A DNA stretch of 64,000 nucleotides from Enterococcus cecorum DSM 20682 = ATCC 43198 (GCF_000407565.1 NZ_ASWI01000004.1:1072001-1136000); one strand, 5' to 3'; positions 1-8,881 are shown, counted from the stretch's first letter. Numbers and translations are program-made. The notes: generated from the letters alone by a model not told the origin.

Positions 1-567
1 ATAGCCTAATAATTCATTGACTGCTTGCATATCGCCTTTTGCCAAAGCTTGGCGAATGGCAGTCGAACTAACCTTTTGTCCATGTTCGCTTAATTCAGGG
101 ACTTCGATAACTTCAAAGCGTTGGTTTGCTAATTGCGCTAAATCTGTCATTGTTGCTTTTCCTTGATAGCCAAATGTATAGTCAAATCCAGCCACAACTA
201 CTTTAGCATGTAACCCAATGATATATTGTTCGATAAATTCTTCGGGCGTTAATTTTGCAAAGGCTGAAGTAAAATCAACCACATATAATAAATCCACCCC
301 AGCTTTTTCAAATAATTGCGCTTTTTGATGCATGCTCGTTAAATAGGTCATCGTTTCTTTAGACATTTTTTGAAAAACAATGGATGGGTGTTGGTTAAAA
401 GTCATCAGTGCTAGTTTCAGATTCTTTTCTTTTGCTAGTTTTTTCCCCTGTTCAATCACTGCTTGATGTCCGCGATGTACTCCGTCGAAAAAGCCTAGCA
501 CCAAAACAACTTCTTCCTTGATGACTCGTTCTTGGTGATATGGATGTCTTAATTCAATGATATTCAT
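1..567 (-). CDS. ribF: Bifunctional riboflavin kinase/FAD synthetase RibF (partial)
   Basis: RibF phosphorylates riboflavin to FMN and adenylates FMN to FAD in the cytoplasm. The gene starts with ATG at 565-567 and runs leftward off the window edge, so only the first 189 codons are present. These cover the N-terminal FMN adenylyltransferase domain: the nucleotide-binding motif GFFDGVHRGHQ near residues 26-36 and the late STAIRQALAKGD motif near residues 167-178. The C-terminal kinase domain lies outside the window. It follows truB by 5 bp and is almost certainly cotranscribed with it, the usual truB-ribF pair of Firmicutes. The assignment is secure; the truncation is an artefact of the window. 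Confidence 0.95.
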   Translation of the reverse strand, partial: MNIIELRHPYHQERVIKEEVVLVLGFFDGVHRGHQAVIEQGKKLAKEKNLKLALMTFNQHPSIVFQKMSKETMTYLTSMHQKAQLFEKAGVDLLYVVDFTSAFAKLTPEEFIEQYIIGLHAKVVVAGFDYTFGYQGKATMTDLAQLANQRFEVIEVPELSEHGQKVSSTAIRQALAKGDMQAVNELLGY

Positions 568-572
568 AACTA

Positions 573-1508
573 TTATTCCTTCATTTCTAATTGCCTTCTT
601 AACATTTTTTTTGGTTTAAGCATATTATTATCACTTGGACTGACTTCATAGATACTTAATACGCACTCTTTGTAATATAAAGCGATTGGACGATCTGGAC
701 AAGTATTAAAACCAAATTGCCAATACGGAATCCGCATCCCATTCATCACTTTTTTAGTCAACTCTTCAGAAATATCAATGCGTGGAAAATCACGAACCCC
801 ATACTCAATGGGTAAAAGCAGCTTTTCTACCTCATTGTTTGCCATCGCTTGAGCTACTTGGTCTAAAGTTACGGCTTGCTCTTTGGTAAAACCACCACTT
901 TTTATCCGTGTTAAATCGGACATATGAGCAGCAAAGCCTAATTTTTTCCCTAAATCAACAGCTAGCGTACGAACATAAGTACCTTTGCCACAAGCTACCT
1001 GAAAGCGCCAAGATAGCGTGTGTTTTTGCGCATCAAAGACCGGTTCCGTGATTCTTTGAAAGCGATAAATTTGAGCTTTTCTGACAGGTCTTTCAACAGT
1101 TTCACCATTACGTGCATATTCATATAATCGCTTACCATTCACTCTAACTGCTGAATACATGGGTGGAATTTGCGTAATCTCACCAATAAAAGTCTGCATT
1201 GTGCTATCAATCAAATCATTTGACAGAACTTTTTCAACGGGTGTTAAATCAACAATCTCCCCACTCGCATCCTCTGTCGTCGTCGAATAGCCTAGAGTAA
1301 TTTCGCCTTCATATACTTTTCCAGAATCCGTCAAAAATTCAACAACCTTAGTCGCTCGTCCGATACAGATTGGTAAAATGCCATCAACATCAGGATCCAA
1401 AGTCCCGCTATGACCAATCTTTTTCATATGTAAAATTTTGCGTAACTTAAATACACAGTCATGACTCGTTAAGCCACGTTCTTTCCATAAAGGTAAAATG
1501 CCTTCCAT
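573..1508 (-). CDS. truB: tRNA pseudouridine(55) synthase TruB
   Basis: TruB converts U55 of the T-arm of tRNAs to pseudouridine. The 311-residue protein opens with MEGILPLWKERGLTSHD and carries GHSGTLDPDVDG near residues 32-43, where Asp38 is the catalytic aspartate. The later Tyr-containing segment AVRVNGKRLYEYARNG and the C-terminal PUA-like tail are in the family order. The ATG is preceded by a strong AAGGAAGG Shine-Dalgarno sequence. It has its own promoter (1544-1572) downstream of a terminator, so truB-ribF form a unit separate from tetR and rbfA. Length and sequence are normal for Lactobacillales. Confidence 0.97.
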   Translation of the reverse strand: MEGILPLWKERGLTSHDCVFKLRKILHMKKIGHSGTLDPDVDGILPICIGRATKVVEFLTDSGKVYEGEITLGYSTTTEDASGEIVDLTPVEKVLSNDLIDSTMQTFIGEITQIPPMYSAVRVNGKRLYEYARNGETVERPVRKAQIYRFQRITEPVFDAQKHTLSWRFQVACGKGTYVRTLAVDLGKKLGFAAHMSDLTRIKSGGFTKEQAVTLDQVAQAMANNEVEKLLLPIEYGVRDFPRIDISEELTKKVMNGMRIPYWQFGFNTCPDRPIALYYKECVLSIYEVSPSDNNMLKPKKMLRRQLEMKE

Positions 1509-1543
1509 GATTTCCTTCCTTTTCTATAAAATCACACTTCTCC

Positions 1544-1572
1544 ATTTTATCCTACATATGAAATAAAAACAA
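1544..1572 (-). promoter_or_regulatory. Promoter of truB-ribF
   Basis: On the minus strand a -35 TTGTTT (1567-1572) and a -10 TAAAAT (1544-1549) are separated by 17 bp, about 35 bp before the truB start codon. It lies after the terminator at 1622-1673, so it is the likely source of the truB-ribF message. Read from sequence only. Confidence 0.6.
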
Positions 1573-1621
1573 GTTAACAAATCAGGCACAAAAAATCACC
1601 TTGAGCGAATCAAAGTGTGCA

Positions 1622-1673
1622 TAAAAAAATTAAATGGCACTCTTGTTTTTTTTCAGACAAAAGCACCATTTAA
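1622..1673 (-). terminator. Intrinsic terminator between tetR and truB
   Basis: On the minus strand a 15-bp stem (with G-U pairs) of the form AAATGGTGCTTTTGT / ACAAGAGTGCCATTT encloses an A-rich loop and is followed by seven T residues (1622-1629). It closes the short unit that begins at the promoter 1744-1772 and would also stop readthrough from tetR. Confidence 0.8.
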
Positions 1674-1699
1674 TTTACTGCTATCCTTTTTCCAATCAT
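1670..1699 (-). other. Nine-codon mini-ORF ending in a terminator stem
   Basis: An ATG at 1697-1699 opens a nine-residue frame (MIGKRIAVN) with AGGAG 11 nt upstream; the TAA stop is the first part of the terminator stem at 1622-1673. A promoter lies just upstream at 1744-1772. The transcript would be about 115 nt. It could be a small RNA with a short peptide, a leader left from a lost gene, or chance; no homology is recognisable in nine residues. Confidence 0.3.
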
Positions 1700-1743
1700 T
1701 TAGATTACTTCTCCTATACAGAACTTTTCCTTTATTCACCCAT

Positions 1744-1772
1744 ATTTTAATGCGCTTAGCAAAATCTTGCAA
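1744..1772 (-). promoter_or_regulatory. Promoter of a short transcript downstream of tetR
   Basis: Minus-strand -35 TTGCAA (1767-1772) and -10 TAAAAT (1744-1749) with a 17-bp spacer. It starts about 40 bp after the tetR stop codon and only about 115 bp before an intrinsic terminator, so its product is a very short RNA. Confidence 0.5.
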
Positions 1773-1813
1773 TAGCCCTTTTCTAATATGTTAAAAAGAA
1801 AGTTTACATATTG

Positions 1814-2380
1814 CTATTGTGCCTCAAAACTTAATGGATATCTTTGTGCTAAATCCTGTAAGTAGTTTTCCCATCTATGTGCTATTTGTGACTCATCTTT
1901 ACGAATACGACCACTATTTACCGCACCAATTAGCCCATGAATATATGCAAAGGCCTCAATAAAGAAGAATTTTTGTTCTTTATCTGTTAAGTTACGTTCA
2001 AATTCAAAAATCTCCGTCATAAAATAGGTTTTTAACTTTTCATTTACCCCTTTTGGATTACCACTTATATCTTGAAAACAGCTCTGATACCAATTTGATT
2101 TCTTTAATGCATAGCGGATAAAAGATAAGGGGTAATTTATCATTTTACGGCTATCTTTTTTATGCTTGAGCTCCATATAATTATGACATCGTTGCCATAA
2201 CTTCGCGACAATCGCATCTTTCAAATCGTCCATATTTTCAAATTGCAAATAAATGGGTTGTGGGGAACAGCCTAATTCATTAGCAATAGCACGAGCGGTC
2301 AAATGTTTAAAGTCTTGTTCAAAGATAACATTTAATCCAGCGTCGACAATCATTTCTTTCGTATAAGTTACTCTTTTCAT
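1814..2380 (-). CDS. TetR/AcrR family transcriptional regulator
   Basis: A 188-residue TetR-type repressor. The N-terminal helix-turn-helix is seen near residues 22-55 (ARAIANELGCSPQPIYLQFENMDDLKDAI), the signature position of the family; the rest is a helical ligand-binding domain rich in aromatic residues. The frame is open further upstream, but ATG at 2378-2380 is preceded by AAGGAGAG at proper spacing and gives the usual TetR length. A promoter overlapped by a palindrome (2410-2438) suggests autoregulation. No efflux or enzyme gene sits beside it, so its other targets and ligand cannot be inferred. Confidence 0.85.
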   Translation of the reverse strand: MKRVTYTKEMIVDAGLNVIFEQDFKHLTARAIANELGCSPQPIYLQFENMDDLKDAIVAKLWQRCHNYMELKHKKDSRKMINYPLSFIRYALKKSNWYQSCFQDISGNPKGVNEKLKTYFMTEIFEFERNLTDKEQKFFFIEAFAYIHGLIGAVNSGRIRKDESQIAHRWENYLQDLAQRYPLSFEAQ

Positions 2381-2409
2381 AAATTTTTCTCTCCTTATAT
2401 CCTCCCCGT

Positions 2410-2438
2410 ATTGTACACCTTTGTACGTGAAAACGCAA
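2410..2438 (-). promoter_or_regulatory. tetR promoter with overlapping palindrome
   Basis: Minus-strand -35 TTGCGT (2433-2438) and -10 TACAAT (2410-2415), spacer 17 bp. A palindrome GTACA-AAGG-TGTAC (2413-2426) fills the spacer and overlaps the -10, the expected place for the operator of an autoregulated TetR repressor. Operator identity is inferred. Confidence 0.55.
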
Positions 2439-2532
2439 ACAGATAGAGTAATTATTGTTATAGAATTTTTTAATAATAGGCGAAGTTTACTCTTTGTTGG
2501 ACAAATAGTAAAGACACAAATCAAAAATTGTA

Positions 2533-2569
2533 ATAAAAAAACTGAGCCAGATGATACTTTCTGACTCAG
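2533..2569 (-). terminator. Terminator of the rimP-rbfA operon
   Basis: Minus-strand stem CTGAGTCAGA / TCTGGCTCAG (one G-U pair, 8-nt loop) followed by seven T residues, starting 8 bp after the rbfA stop codon. Confidence 0.88.
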
Positions 2570-2576
2570 CAAAAAA

Positions 2577-2927
2577 TTAATATTCTTTATTTAAATTTCT
2601 TAGCATTTCATCAATTTTATTTCCATAGTCAATAGATTCATCATAGCTAAAGAATAGTTCAGGTGTTTTATATAAGGTTAACACATGACCCAATTCTCGT
2701 CTGATTAGTCCAGTTGCTTTTTCTAACCCTTGTTGTGCTTTTGTACGATCTGAAGCAAGATTAGATAAAATGGTATAGTAAATCGTTGCTTGTTGTAAAT
2801 CTCCAGTCACACGAACTTCAGTAATTGTTACTTCTTGTACGCGTGGGTCACGAACTTTTTTACGCAAGATTTGATTGACTTCTTTTTGGATTTCTTGTGC
2901 TAAGCGTCTATCACGATAGTTTGCCAT
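2577..2927 (-). CDS. rbfA: 30S ribosome-binding factor RbfA
   Basis: RbfA is a cold-shock KH-like protein that binds the 30S subunit and assists 16S rRNA 5' end maturation. The 116-residue product begins [17 protein letters not shown] and carries [18 protein letters not shown], the conserved helix-strand segment of the family, followed by TIYYTIL. It is the last gene of the rimP-nusA-ylxR-ylxQ-infB-rbfA operon, 24 bp after infB, and is followed by an intrinsic terminator. Length is normal. Confidence 0.97.
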   Translation of the reverse strand: MANYRDRRLAQEIQKEVNQILRKKVRDPRVQEVTITEVRVTGDLQQATIYYTILSNLASDRTKAQQGLEKATGLIRRELGHVLTLYKTPELFFSYDESIDYGNKIDEMLRNLNKEY

Positions 2928-2951
2928 AATTTCCTCCTTAGCAGCAGTCTA

Positions 2952-5750
2952 TTAGTCTACTTTGACTTCTTCCATGATGAAGGCTTCAATAATGTCGTCT
3001 ACTTTGATATCGTTGAATTTCTCAATCATCGCACCACATTCAAATCCCATTTTGACTTCTTTGACATCATCTTTGAAGCGTTTCAAACTAGCAAGTTGTC
3101 CTTCGTAAATAACGATACCATCACGAATGACACGTACGCCGCTATCACGTTTAATTGAACCTTCTAATACATAACATCCAGCAATTGTACCGACTTTAGA
3201 TACTTTATAGGTTTCACGGACCACCATTTGACCTGTAATTTTTTCTTCGTATTCTGGATCAAGCATCCCTTTCATCGCAGTTTCAATTTCTTCAATCGCT
3301 TTATAGATAATACGATGTAAACGAATTTGCACACTTTCAAGTTCGGCTTGTTGTTTCGCTTGTGGTGTAGGGCGAACATTGAAACCAATGATAATCGCAT
3401 TAGATGCTGCTGCTAGTGTGACGTCACTTTCATTTACCGCTCCAACCGCTGAGTGAACGATATTAACACGAACACCCTCTACATCAATTTTTTGTAAAGA
3501 GGCGGCTAGAGCTTCCGCAGATCCTTGTACGTCCGCTTTAATAATCACATTAACTTCCTTCAATTCACCCTCTTTTAGGCTATCGAATAAGTTATCTAAA
3601 GTAACGCGATGTGTAACTGCACGTTGTTGGACTAAAGCACGTTTCGCACGTTCTTCACCAGCAGCACGCGCCGTCTTTTCATCTTCAAAGACAACGAAAC
3701 GATCACCGGCTTGTGGTACATCATTCAAACCAGTAATTTCCACTGGAGTTGCAGGGCCAGCAGCTTTTTCACGACGTCCTAAGTCATTTGTCATCACGCG
3801 GACACGACCAAATGTATTACCGACAACAATTGGATCACCAACATGCATCGTTCCTTGTTGTACTAATAATGTAGCAACTGGTCCTTTACCTTTATCTAGA
3901 CGAGCTTCAATAACCGTACCAATTGCACGTTGCGTTGGATCAGCTTTTAAGTCTTCCACCTCAGCAACTAATAGAATCATTTCTAATAATTCATCAATAT
4001 TTTGACCGAATTTCGCTGAGATTTCTACAAAGATGGTATCGCCTCCCCAGCTTTCTGGAATTAATTCATATTCGGTTAATTCTTGCATCACGTGTTGTGG
4101 ATTAGCCGCTGGTTTATCAATTTTATTTACTGCTACAATAATTGGTACATTGGCAGCTTTGGCGTGGTTAATCGCTTCAACAGTTTGTGGCATAACTCCA
4201 TCATCAGCCGCTACGACTAAAATAGTGATATCCGTGATACTTGCACCACGAGCACGCATACTTGTGAAGGCTGCGTGTCCAGGTGTATCCAAGAAGGTAA
4301 TTGGTTTACCATCGATATCAATTTGGTACGCCCCAATATGTTGGGTAATTCCGCCAGCCTCTCCACTTGTTACCCGTGAATTACGTAAAGTATCTAGTAA
4401 AGTCGTTTTACCATGGTCAACGTGTCCCATGATTGTCACAACTGGTGGACGTGCCACTAAATTCTCTTCATTGATTTCTTCAGGTTCAAAGAATTTATCA
4501 ATATCTGCAATATCGACTTGGACTTTTTCTTGCGCATCGATTCCATAGTCTGCTGCTAATAATTCAATGGTATCCGTATCTAATGGTTGGTTTTGATTCA
4601 CCATTACGCCCATCATAAATAATTTCTTGATAATTTCAGCTGGTTCACGGTGAATTTTTTTCGCAATTTCAGCGACATTCATACCATCTGTATATTCCAA
4701 TACTTCTGGTAATTCACGGAACTTGCGTGGTGGCACAGCTGGTTTCTTTTCTTGTTGCTTATTATTTTTGCCTTTTTTGCCCTTGAATTTATTATTTGGT
4801 TTGTCGAAATCTTTCTTATTATTCGTTTTAGCATTTCGTCCTCTACCAAAATTAGCGTCTTCATAGCGATTATTGTTATGTTGTTTTTTCGCTTTGTTTT
4901 TTGGTCGCTCTTGTTTACGATTCTCTTGTTCAGTGGCAACTGGGGCAACTTTTTTCGCTTTTTCTGATTTTGATTGATTTTCTTGTTTCATTGATTTCCC
5001 TTGCTTTTCAGGTTGACTCACTTGAGATTTCTTTTCCTTTTTATCATTTGACACATTATCAACAACTTTCATTTCTGGTTTTTCATTTTTAGGATCCAAT
5101 TGAGGTTGCTCAATGTTTACTTCTTTTTCACTAACTTTAGCAACCACCTTTTCCTCTGCTTTCTTCTCAACTACTGTAGCTACTTTTGGTTTAGGTGTTT
5201 CCTTTTTCTCAGGCTGAACTGGAAGTACTTTTTCAGCTGGTTTTTCTTTAGCAACTTTAACTTCAGTAGTTTGCTTCTCTTGTGAAACAACTTCTTGCTT
5301 CACTTCTTGCTTCGTGACTGCTGCTTTTTTCACTTCAGTCGCTTTAGGTTGCTTCTCTTGTTCAGCTTTTTTAGGAGTCGCTTTGGCTTGAGTAACTGGT
5401 TTCACTACTTTATTTTTGCTTGCTGATTCATTTTTCGAAGCATCGGCTGGCTTTTGATTTGCGCCATTTTTTGTATTTTTGCGATTTCGATTATTTGAAT
5501 TCGCATTTCTTTGTTGTTTATGACGGTTTAGAAAGTTTGGATTGTTTCTTTGGGTTTGGAATTTCTTATGACCATCCGTTTGTATCACTTCACGATTTTG
5601 AAACTCAGCTTTTAATTGTTGCGCTTCTTCTTTCGTGATGGCACTGCGATGATTTTCAACTTCCATTCCAATTGTTTTGGCTTTCTCGACTAATTCTTTA
5701 CTGGAGATATTTAAATCTTTCGCCAATTCATAAATTCTGACTTTACTCAT
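2952..5750 (-). CDS. infB: Translation initiation factor IF-2
   Basis: IF-2 is the GTPase that places fMet-tRNA on the 30S subunit and promotes subunit joining. Order in the 932 residues: an N-terminal IF2_N helix bundle (1-50), a long low-complexity linker rich in Lys, Glu, Gln and Ala (about 55-340), a second IF2_N (about 345-400), then the GTPase with G1 GHVDHGKT, G3 DTPGHAAF and G4 NKID (about 435-600), followed by domains II-IV. It is longer than many IF-2 proteins because of the linker. It sits 12 bp after ylxQ in the nusA operon. Several open frames on the opposite strand of this gene are shadows. Confidence 0.99.
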   Translation of the reverse strand: MSKVRIYELAKDLNISSKELVEKAKTIGMEVENHRSAITKEEAQQLKAEFQNREVIQTDGHKKFQTQRNNPNFLNRHKQQRNANSNNRNRKNTKNGANQKPADASKNESASKNKVVKPVTQAKATPKKAEQEKQPKATEVKKAAVTKQEVKQEVVSQEKQTTEVKVAKEKPAEKVLPVQPEKKETPKPKVATVVEKKAEEKVVAKVSEKEVNIEQPQLDPKNEKPEMKVVDNVSNDKKEKKSQVSQPEKQGKSMKQENQSKSEKAKKVAPVATEQENRKQERPKNKAKKQHNNNRYEDANFGRGRNAKTNNKKDFDKPNNKFKGKKGKNNKQQEKKPAVPPRKFRELPEVLEYTDGMNVAEIAKKIHREPAEIIKKLFMMGVMVNQNQPLDTDTIELLAADYGIDAQEKVQVDIADIDKFFEPEEINEENLVARPPVVTIMGHVDHGKTTLLDTLRNSRVTSGEAGGITQHIGAYQIDIDGKPITFLDTPGHAAFTSMRARGASITDITILVVAADDGVMPQTVEAINHAKAANVPIIVAVNKIDKPAANPQHVMQELTEYELIPESWGGDTIFVEISAKFGQNIDELLEMILLVAEVEDLKADPTQRAIGTVIEARLDKGKGPVATLLVQQGTMHVGDPIVVGNTFGRVRVMTNDLGRREKAAGPATPVEITGLNDVPQAGDRFVVFEDEKTARAAGEERAKRALVQQRAVTHRVTLDNLFDSLKEGELKEVNVIIKADVQGSAEALAASLQKIDVEGVRVNIVHSAVGAVNESDVTLAAASNAIIIGFNVRPTPQAKQQAELESVQIRLHRIIYKAIEEIETAMKGMLDPEYEEKITGQMVVRETYKVSKVGTIAGCYVLEGSIKRDSGVRVIRDGIVIYEGQLASLKRFKDDVKEVKMGFECGAMIEKFNDIKVDDIIEAFIMEEVKVD

Positions 5751-5762
5751 TCAATCACCTTC

Positions 5763-6065
5763 CTATTCGTTCAATAATTCCCCCATTTTCTTAGCAAAGC
5801 CGTGATCCATCACCGCAATTGCTTTTCTTGGTTTTCCTAAAGCTTGGGTCAATTCAAGACTAGTAAAAGCTTCACTTAGAGGGATTTCATAATATCTTGA
5901 TTTATCTTGCAATTTCTTTAAGGTATTCTTACCCGCATCGCTTGCTACAAAAACATATTTTGCTTTCTGTGCTTGGATTTCTTTGGTAACAAGTTCTTCA
6001 CCTGTTACTAATTTTCCTGCTCGTTGGGCTAGACCTAAGAGATTTAATACTTTTTGTTTATTCAT
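5763..6065 (-). CDS. ylxQ: L7Ae-family ribosomal/RNA-binding protein YlxQ
   Basis: A 100-residue protein of the L7Ae/L30e/S12e fold that binds kink-turn RNA. It shows the family pattern LLGLAQRAGKLVTGEE at the N-terminus and KAKYVFVASDAGKNTLKKL in the middle. The start chosen is the ATG at 6063-6065, which overlaps the end of ylxR by 8 bp and suggests translational coupling; an upstream in-frame start would add 13 residues that lie inside ylxR. It is the standard partner of ylxR between nusA and infB. The cellular role is not well settled. Confidence 0.93.
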   Translation of the reverse strand: MNKQKVLNLLGLAQRAGKLVTGEELVTKEIQAQKAKYVFVASDAGKNTLKKLQDKSRYYEIPLSEAFTSLELTQALGKPRKAIAVMDHGFAKKMGELLNE

Positions 6066-6354
6066 TTCCAAATAACTCTCGACGTGCTTTTTGATGTTTG
6101 ACATAATCTAGTAATTCTTGATAAAATTCGTCACTTAACGTCACACCAAATTTTTTATCAAAGATGCGTTTTTTCCAAGCAAGTTCAGCTTCTTCTGGCT
6201 CCATCGCGATATAGGCACCGCGACCAGGCATTTTACCCGTTGGATCGATGGAAACGACACCTTCTTTTGAGCGCGTAATTCTTAATAATTGTTTTTTGGG
6301 AATCACTTCACCGGTTACAACAGAGGTTCTTAAAGGAATTTTTCTTTGCTTCAT
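6058..6354 (-). CDS. ylxR: YlxR/RnpM family RNA-binding protein
   Basis: A 98-residue basic protein with the family core: KIPLRTSVVTGE near the N-terminus and PGRGAYI near residues 42-48. In Bacillus subtilis the family member (RnpM) binds RNase P RNA and modulates its activity; that role is assumed, not shown, here. It is 9 bp after nusA and overlaps ylxQ by 8 bp within the operon. Confidence 0.93.
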   Translation of the reverse strand: MKQRKIPLRTSVVTGEVIPKKQLLRITRSKEGVVSIDPTGKMPGRGAYIAMEPEEAELAWKKRIFDKKFGVTLSDEFYQELLDYVKHQKARRELFGNE

Positions 6355-6363
6355 AGGTACCTC

Positions 6364-7578
6364 CTATTCTTCAGTTAAAGTTTCATCTTCACTTTCTAAA
6401 ACTTCTTCTACATCTTCTTGTGTAACTTCATCAGCTACGACATCATCATTTACTTCTTGAGCTACTTCATCGAACGCTTCTTCTACTAATTCTTCCTCGT
6501 AATCTTCTTGTGCTTCTTGCGCTTCAAGTTGAGCATAGAATTCTTGCATTTGAGATTCAGGCTTGATGTCGATTTTATGGTTGGTTAATTTAGCAGCTAG
6601 ACGAGCATTTTGACCACGTTTACCAATCGCTAAGGATAATTGATTGTCTGGCACAACAACCGTACATGATTTTGGATTTTCTAAGTCAAAGATTACATCG
6701 CTGACTTCTGCTGGATTCAACGCATTGGCAATGTAAACAGCTGGATCTTCATCCCATTCGACGATATCCATGTTTTCGCCTTTTAATTCATTGACTACAT
6801 TTTGAACACGTTGACCTTTTGGACCGACACAAGTACCCACTGGATCAATATCTGCATCAAATGAACGAACCGCAATTTTAGAACGGTCCCCAGCTTCACG
6901 GGCAATACTCATGATTTCAACAGTACCATCATACACTTCTGGGACTTCTTGTTCAAATAAACGGCGTAGTAAATCCGGATGACTACGGCTGACAAAAACT
7001 TGAGGGCCTTTTGAAGTATTTTCTACCTTGGATACAAAGACTTTAATGCGGTCATGTGGTTGGTAGAATTCATTTAACATTTGGTCTTGTTTTGATAAGA
7101 CGGCTTCAATCTTCCCTAAATTCACGTAGATATAACGATTATCTTGACGTTCAACGATTCCTTGAAGAATTTCTTTTTCATATTGTGAGAATTCTTCATA
7201 AATAATGCTACGTTCTGCTTCACGAACACGTTGTAAGATGACTTGTTTAGCAGTTTGAGCAGCAATCCGACCGAAATCTTTTGGTGTCACTTCAAAACGA
7301 ATCTTATCTCCAATTTCATAATGCGGATTAATCGCAGTCGCATCTTTAATTGAAACTTCTAATTGACTATCCATGACTTCTTCAGTGACTTCTTTCACCG
7401 CATAAACATGGATGTCCCCTTTCTTTTGATCAAATTCAACTTCCACATTTTGGGCTTGTCCATAGTGGCGTTTATAGGCAGAGATTAAAGCGGCTTCCAA
7501 GGCTTCAATCACGATTTCTTTGGCAATACCTTTTTCCGCTTCTAAAGTTTCTAAGGCCGTTAACATTTCTTTACTCAT
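6364..7578 (-). CDS. nusA: Transcription termination/antitermination factor NusA
   Basis: NusA binds RNA polymerase and nascent RNA and controls pausing, termination and antitermination. The 404-residue protein has the N-terminal RNAP-binding domain (1-125), S1 domain (about 135-200) and the two KH domains with DPVGTCVGPKGQRVQNVVNEL and LSLAIGKRGQNARLAAKLT (about 225-345). It ends in an acidic tail of about 50 residues rich in Glu, Asp and Val, as in other Lactobacillales, and lacks the proteobacterial AR repeats. It lies 21 bp after rimP and may autoregulate the operon through the hairpin at 8118-8149. Confidence 0.98.
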   Translation of the reverse strand: MSKEMLTALETLEAEKGIAKEIVIEALEAALISAYKRHYGQAQNVEVEFDQKKGDIHVYAVKEVTEEVMDSQLEVSIKDATAINPHYEIGDKIRFEVTPKDFGRIAAQTAKQVILQRVREAERSIIYEEFSQYEKEILQGIVERQDNRYIYVNLGKIEAVLSKQDQMLNEFYQPHDRIKVFVSKVENTSKGPQVFVSRSHPDLLRRLFEQEVPEVYDGTVEIMSIAREAGDRSKIAVRSFDADIDPVGTCVGPKGQRVQNVVNELKGENMDIVEWDEDPAVYIANALNPAEVSDVIFDLENPKSCTVVVPDNQLSLAIGKRGQNARLAAKLTNHKIDIKPESQMQEFYAQLEAQEAQEDYEEELVEEAFDEVAQEVNDDVVADEVTQEDVEEVLESEDETLTEE

Positions 7579-7599
7579 TTGACTATTTTCCCTCCATAA

Positions 7600-8073
7600 T
7601 TAAAACTGAATTGCTAAACGTGCTTTGGCAATATTGTTTCGATCAAAAGTGATTTGTTTTTCACGTGTTTTGATGCGGACTTTTAATGTTAATTGATTTT
7701 CATCGAAGCTTTCCAAAAATCCTTCATAAACTTTTTCATCTTGAACCGCTTGATATAAAGAAATATGAATGTATCCTCCTAATGCTTTTTCATAATCTTT
7801 TTCTTTCTTCAATGGGCGTTCTGCTCCTGGTGAAGAAACCTCTAAAAAGTAAGCTTGTGGGATTGGATCAGGATCAACATTATCTAATTTTTCGCTTAAT
7901 TGTTCACTGACAAGCGCACATTCTTCAATATCAATTCCGCCTTCTTTATCGATAAAGACACGAAGATACCAGCTTTTTCCTTCTTTGACAAATTCTACTT
8001 CTACTAATTCAAATCCATGTTCATCAACAATTGGTGTAACTAAATCGGTAACTGTTTGGACAACGCTACTCAA
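7600..8073 (-). CDS. rimP: Ribosome maturation factor RimP
   Basis: RimP is needed for 30S subunit maturation. The 157-residue product carries [24 protein letters not shown] and the family marker [15 protein letters not shown]. The start is set as TTG at 8071-8073: a full AAAGGAGG Shine-Dalgarno lies 9 nt upstream, and homologues begin at this residue. The ATG 30 bp further upstream would put that Shine-Dalgarno inside the coding sequence. It is the first gene of the nusA operon. Confidence 0.95.
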   Translation of the reverse strand: MSSVVQTVTDLVTPIVDEHGFELVEVEFVKEGKSWYLRVFIDKEGGIDIEECALVSEQLSEKLDNVDPDPIPQAYFLEVSSPGAERPLKKEKDYEKALGGYIHISLYQAVQDEKVYEGFLESFDENQLTLKVRIKTREKQITFDRNNIAKARLAIQF

Positions 8074-8117
8074 ATTCTTCAGACCTCCTTTAGTGAACTT
8101 CAAGGCATTTTTTCATT

Positions 8118-8149
8118 AAAAAGAGTGAGCAATTAAATATCGCTCACTC
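8118..8149 (-). promoter_or_regulatory. Terminator-like leader hairpin upstream of rimP-nusA
   Basis: On the minus strand a perfect 8-bp stem GAGTGAGC / GCTCACTC with an 11-nt loop is followed by five T residues. It lies between the operon promoter (8175-8203) and rimP, about 20 nt after the predicted start site, so it is an attenuator rather than the end of an upstream gene. In B. subtilis nusA is known to autoregulate by NusA-dependent termination in its leader; the same logic is inferred here. Confidence 0.65.
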
Positions 8150-8174
8150 ACCTTCAAGTATCATTACTAATGAA

Positions 8175-8203
8175 AATATAGCATACTTTTTTCATAAAAT
8201 CAA
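8175..8203 (-). promoter_or_regulatory. Promoter of the rimP-nusA-infB-rbfA operon
   Basis: Minus-strand -35 TTGATT (8198-8203), 17-bp spacer, extended -10 TGC-TATATT (8175-8180). It is about 100 bp upstream of the rimP start codon and precedes the leader hairpin. Confidence 0.65.
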
Positions 8204-8333
8204 ATAGATTGCAAAATTAATCCATGAAAAGTCCGTTTGATAGTGTATGAACTTGGAATACTGTGCGGCATTAATAATTTGTATCCCTAACAGCATCTTC
8301 ACCTTTCCAACCATCGTTCTTAAAATGTGCTAT

Positions 8334-8603
8334 TTATGCTTCGGCGTATGCTACAACTTTGATTTGTATGGCTAAACCTAAACCTTTTGCATAACGATTT
8401 AAGGTTGCTAATGTCGGGGTAGAATCCAATTGTTCAATTTTAGCCAATTGAGATTGTTTCATTCCTATTTTTTCGGCAAGCTCAGTTTGAGAAATACCGC
8501 GGCGAATTCTTTCGGCTTGCAAATAACTTAATGTATCAATTAGTTTAATTTCATCTTTAGAAATATTTTGTATACTATTTTTAAACAATGTCCAATCGTC
8601 CAT
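8334..8603 (-). CDS. XRE/HigA-like antitoxin (orphan)
   Basis: An 89-residue protein with a helix-turn-helix of the Cro/CI type in the second half (RIRRGISQTELAEKIGMKQSQLAKIEQ) and the short C-terminal strand typical of HigA-like antitoxins that follow a RelE/HigB toxin. The region upstream, where the toxin should be, has no intact frame, and only stop-ridden sequence ending 2 bp before this ATG. The start lacks a strong Shine-Dalgarno sequence. It is read as an orphan antitoxin left from a decayed toxin-antitoxin module; a stand-alone regulator is also possible. Confidence 0.7.
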   Translation of the reverse strand: MDDWTLFKNSIQNISKDEIKLIDTLSYLQAERIRRGISQTELAEKIGMKQSQLAKIEQLDSTPTLATLNRYAKGLGLAIQIKVVAYAEA

Positions 8604-8881
8604 GATTAATACCGTAACTCTAAATTAAAACATTTGAAACCTAGAGTTTATTTTAAAATTTTTTCAAATCAAGGTCATACGGTTAACCTATTCCATTTAA
8701 ACAAATAACTATTTCAACATCTTTTATTTTATTTTTAAACAAAAGCTTAGCCATACAATCTTTATTTGCTTAAACTTCTAAAATTACGACCATACAGGGA
8801 TAAACACAACTCTCTTAGGTTGTTATCTATTTGCCATGGAAGAATTTTTTATATGTAATATTTTAATTAATTTTCGTTTCT
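8604..8881 (-). other. Degenerate stretch between antitoxin and lanthipeptide synthetase stub
   Basis: AT-rich sequence with stops in every frame on both strands. On the minus strand short frames of 20-25 codons occur, none with a convincing ribosome binding site. It probably contains the remains of the toxin gene and of the downstream part of the lanthipeptide synthetase, but I could not align it to either. Confidence 0.3.

Noticed and set aside
4033-4548. 171-codon plus-strand open frame opposite the infB GTPase domain
   Set aside because: No ribosome site or homology; it is the antisense shadow of strongly conserved IF-2 codons.
5400-5640. Repeats in the infB linker as possible tandem-repeat DNA
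   Set aside because: The similarity is in amino acid composition (Lys, Glu, Ala, Gln), not a DNA-level repeat; typical of IF-2 linkers.
6248-6460. Ser/Thr-rich plus-strand frame over ylxR/nusA
   Set aside because: Its odd composition results from reading the acidic NusA tail codons on the opposite strand.
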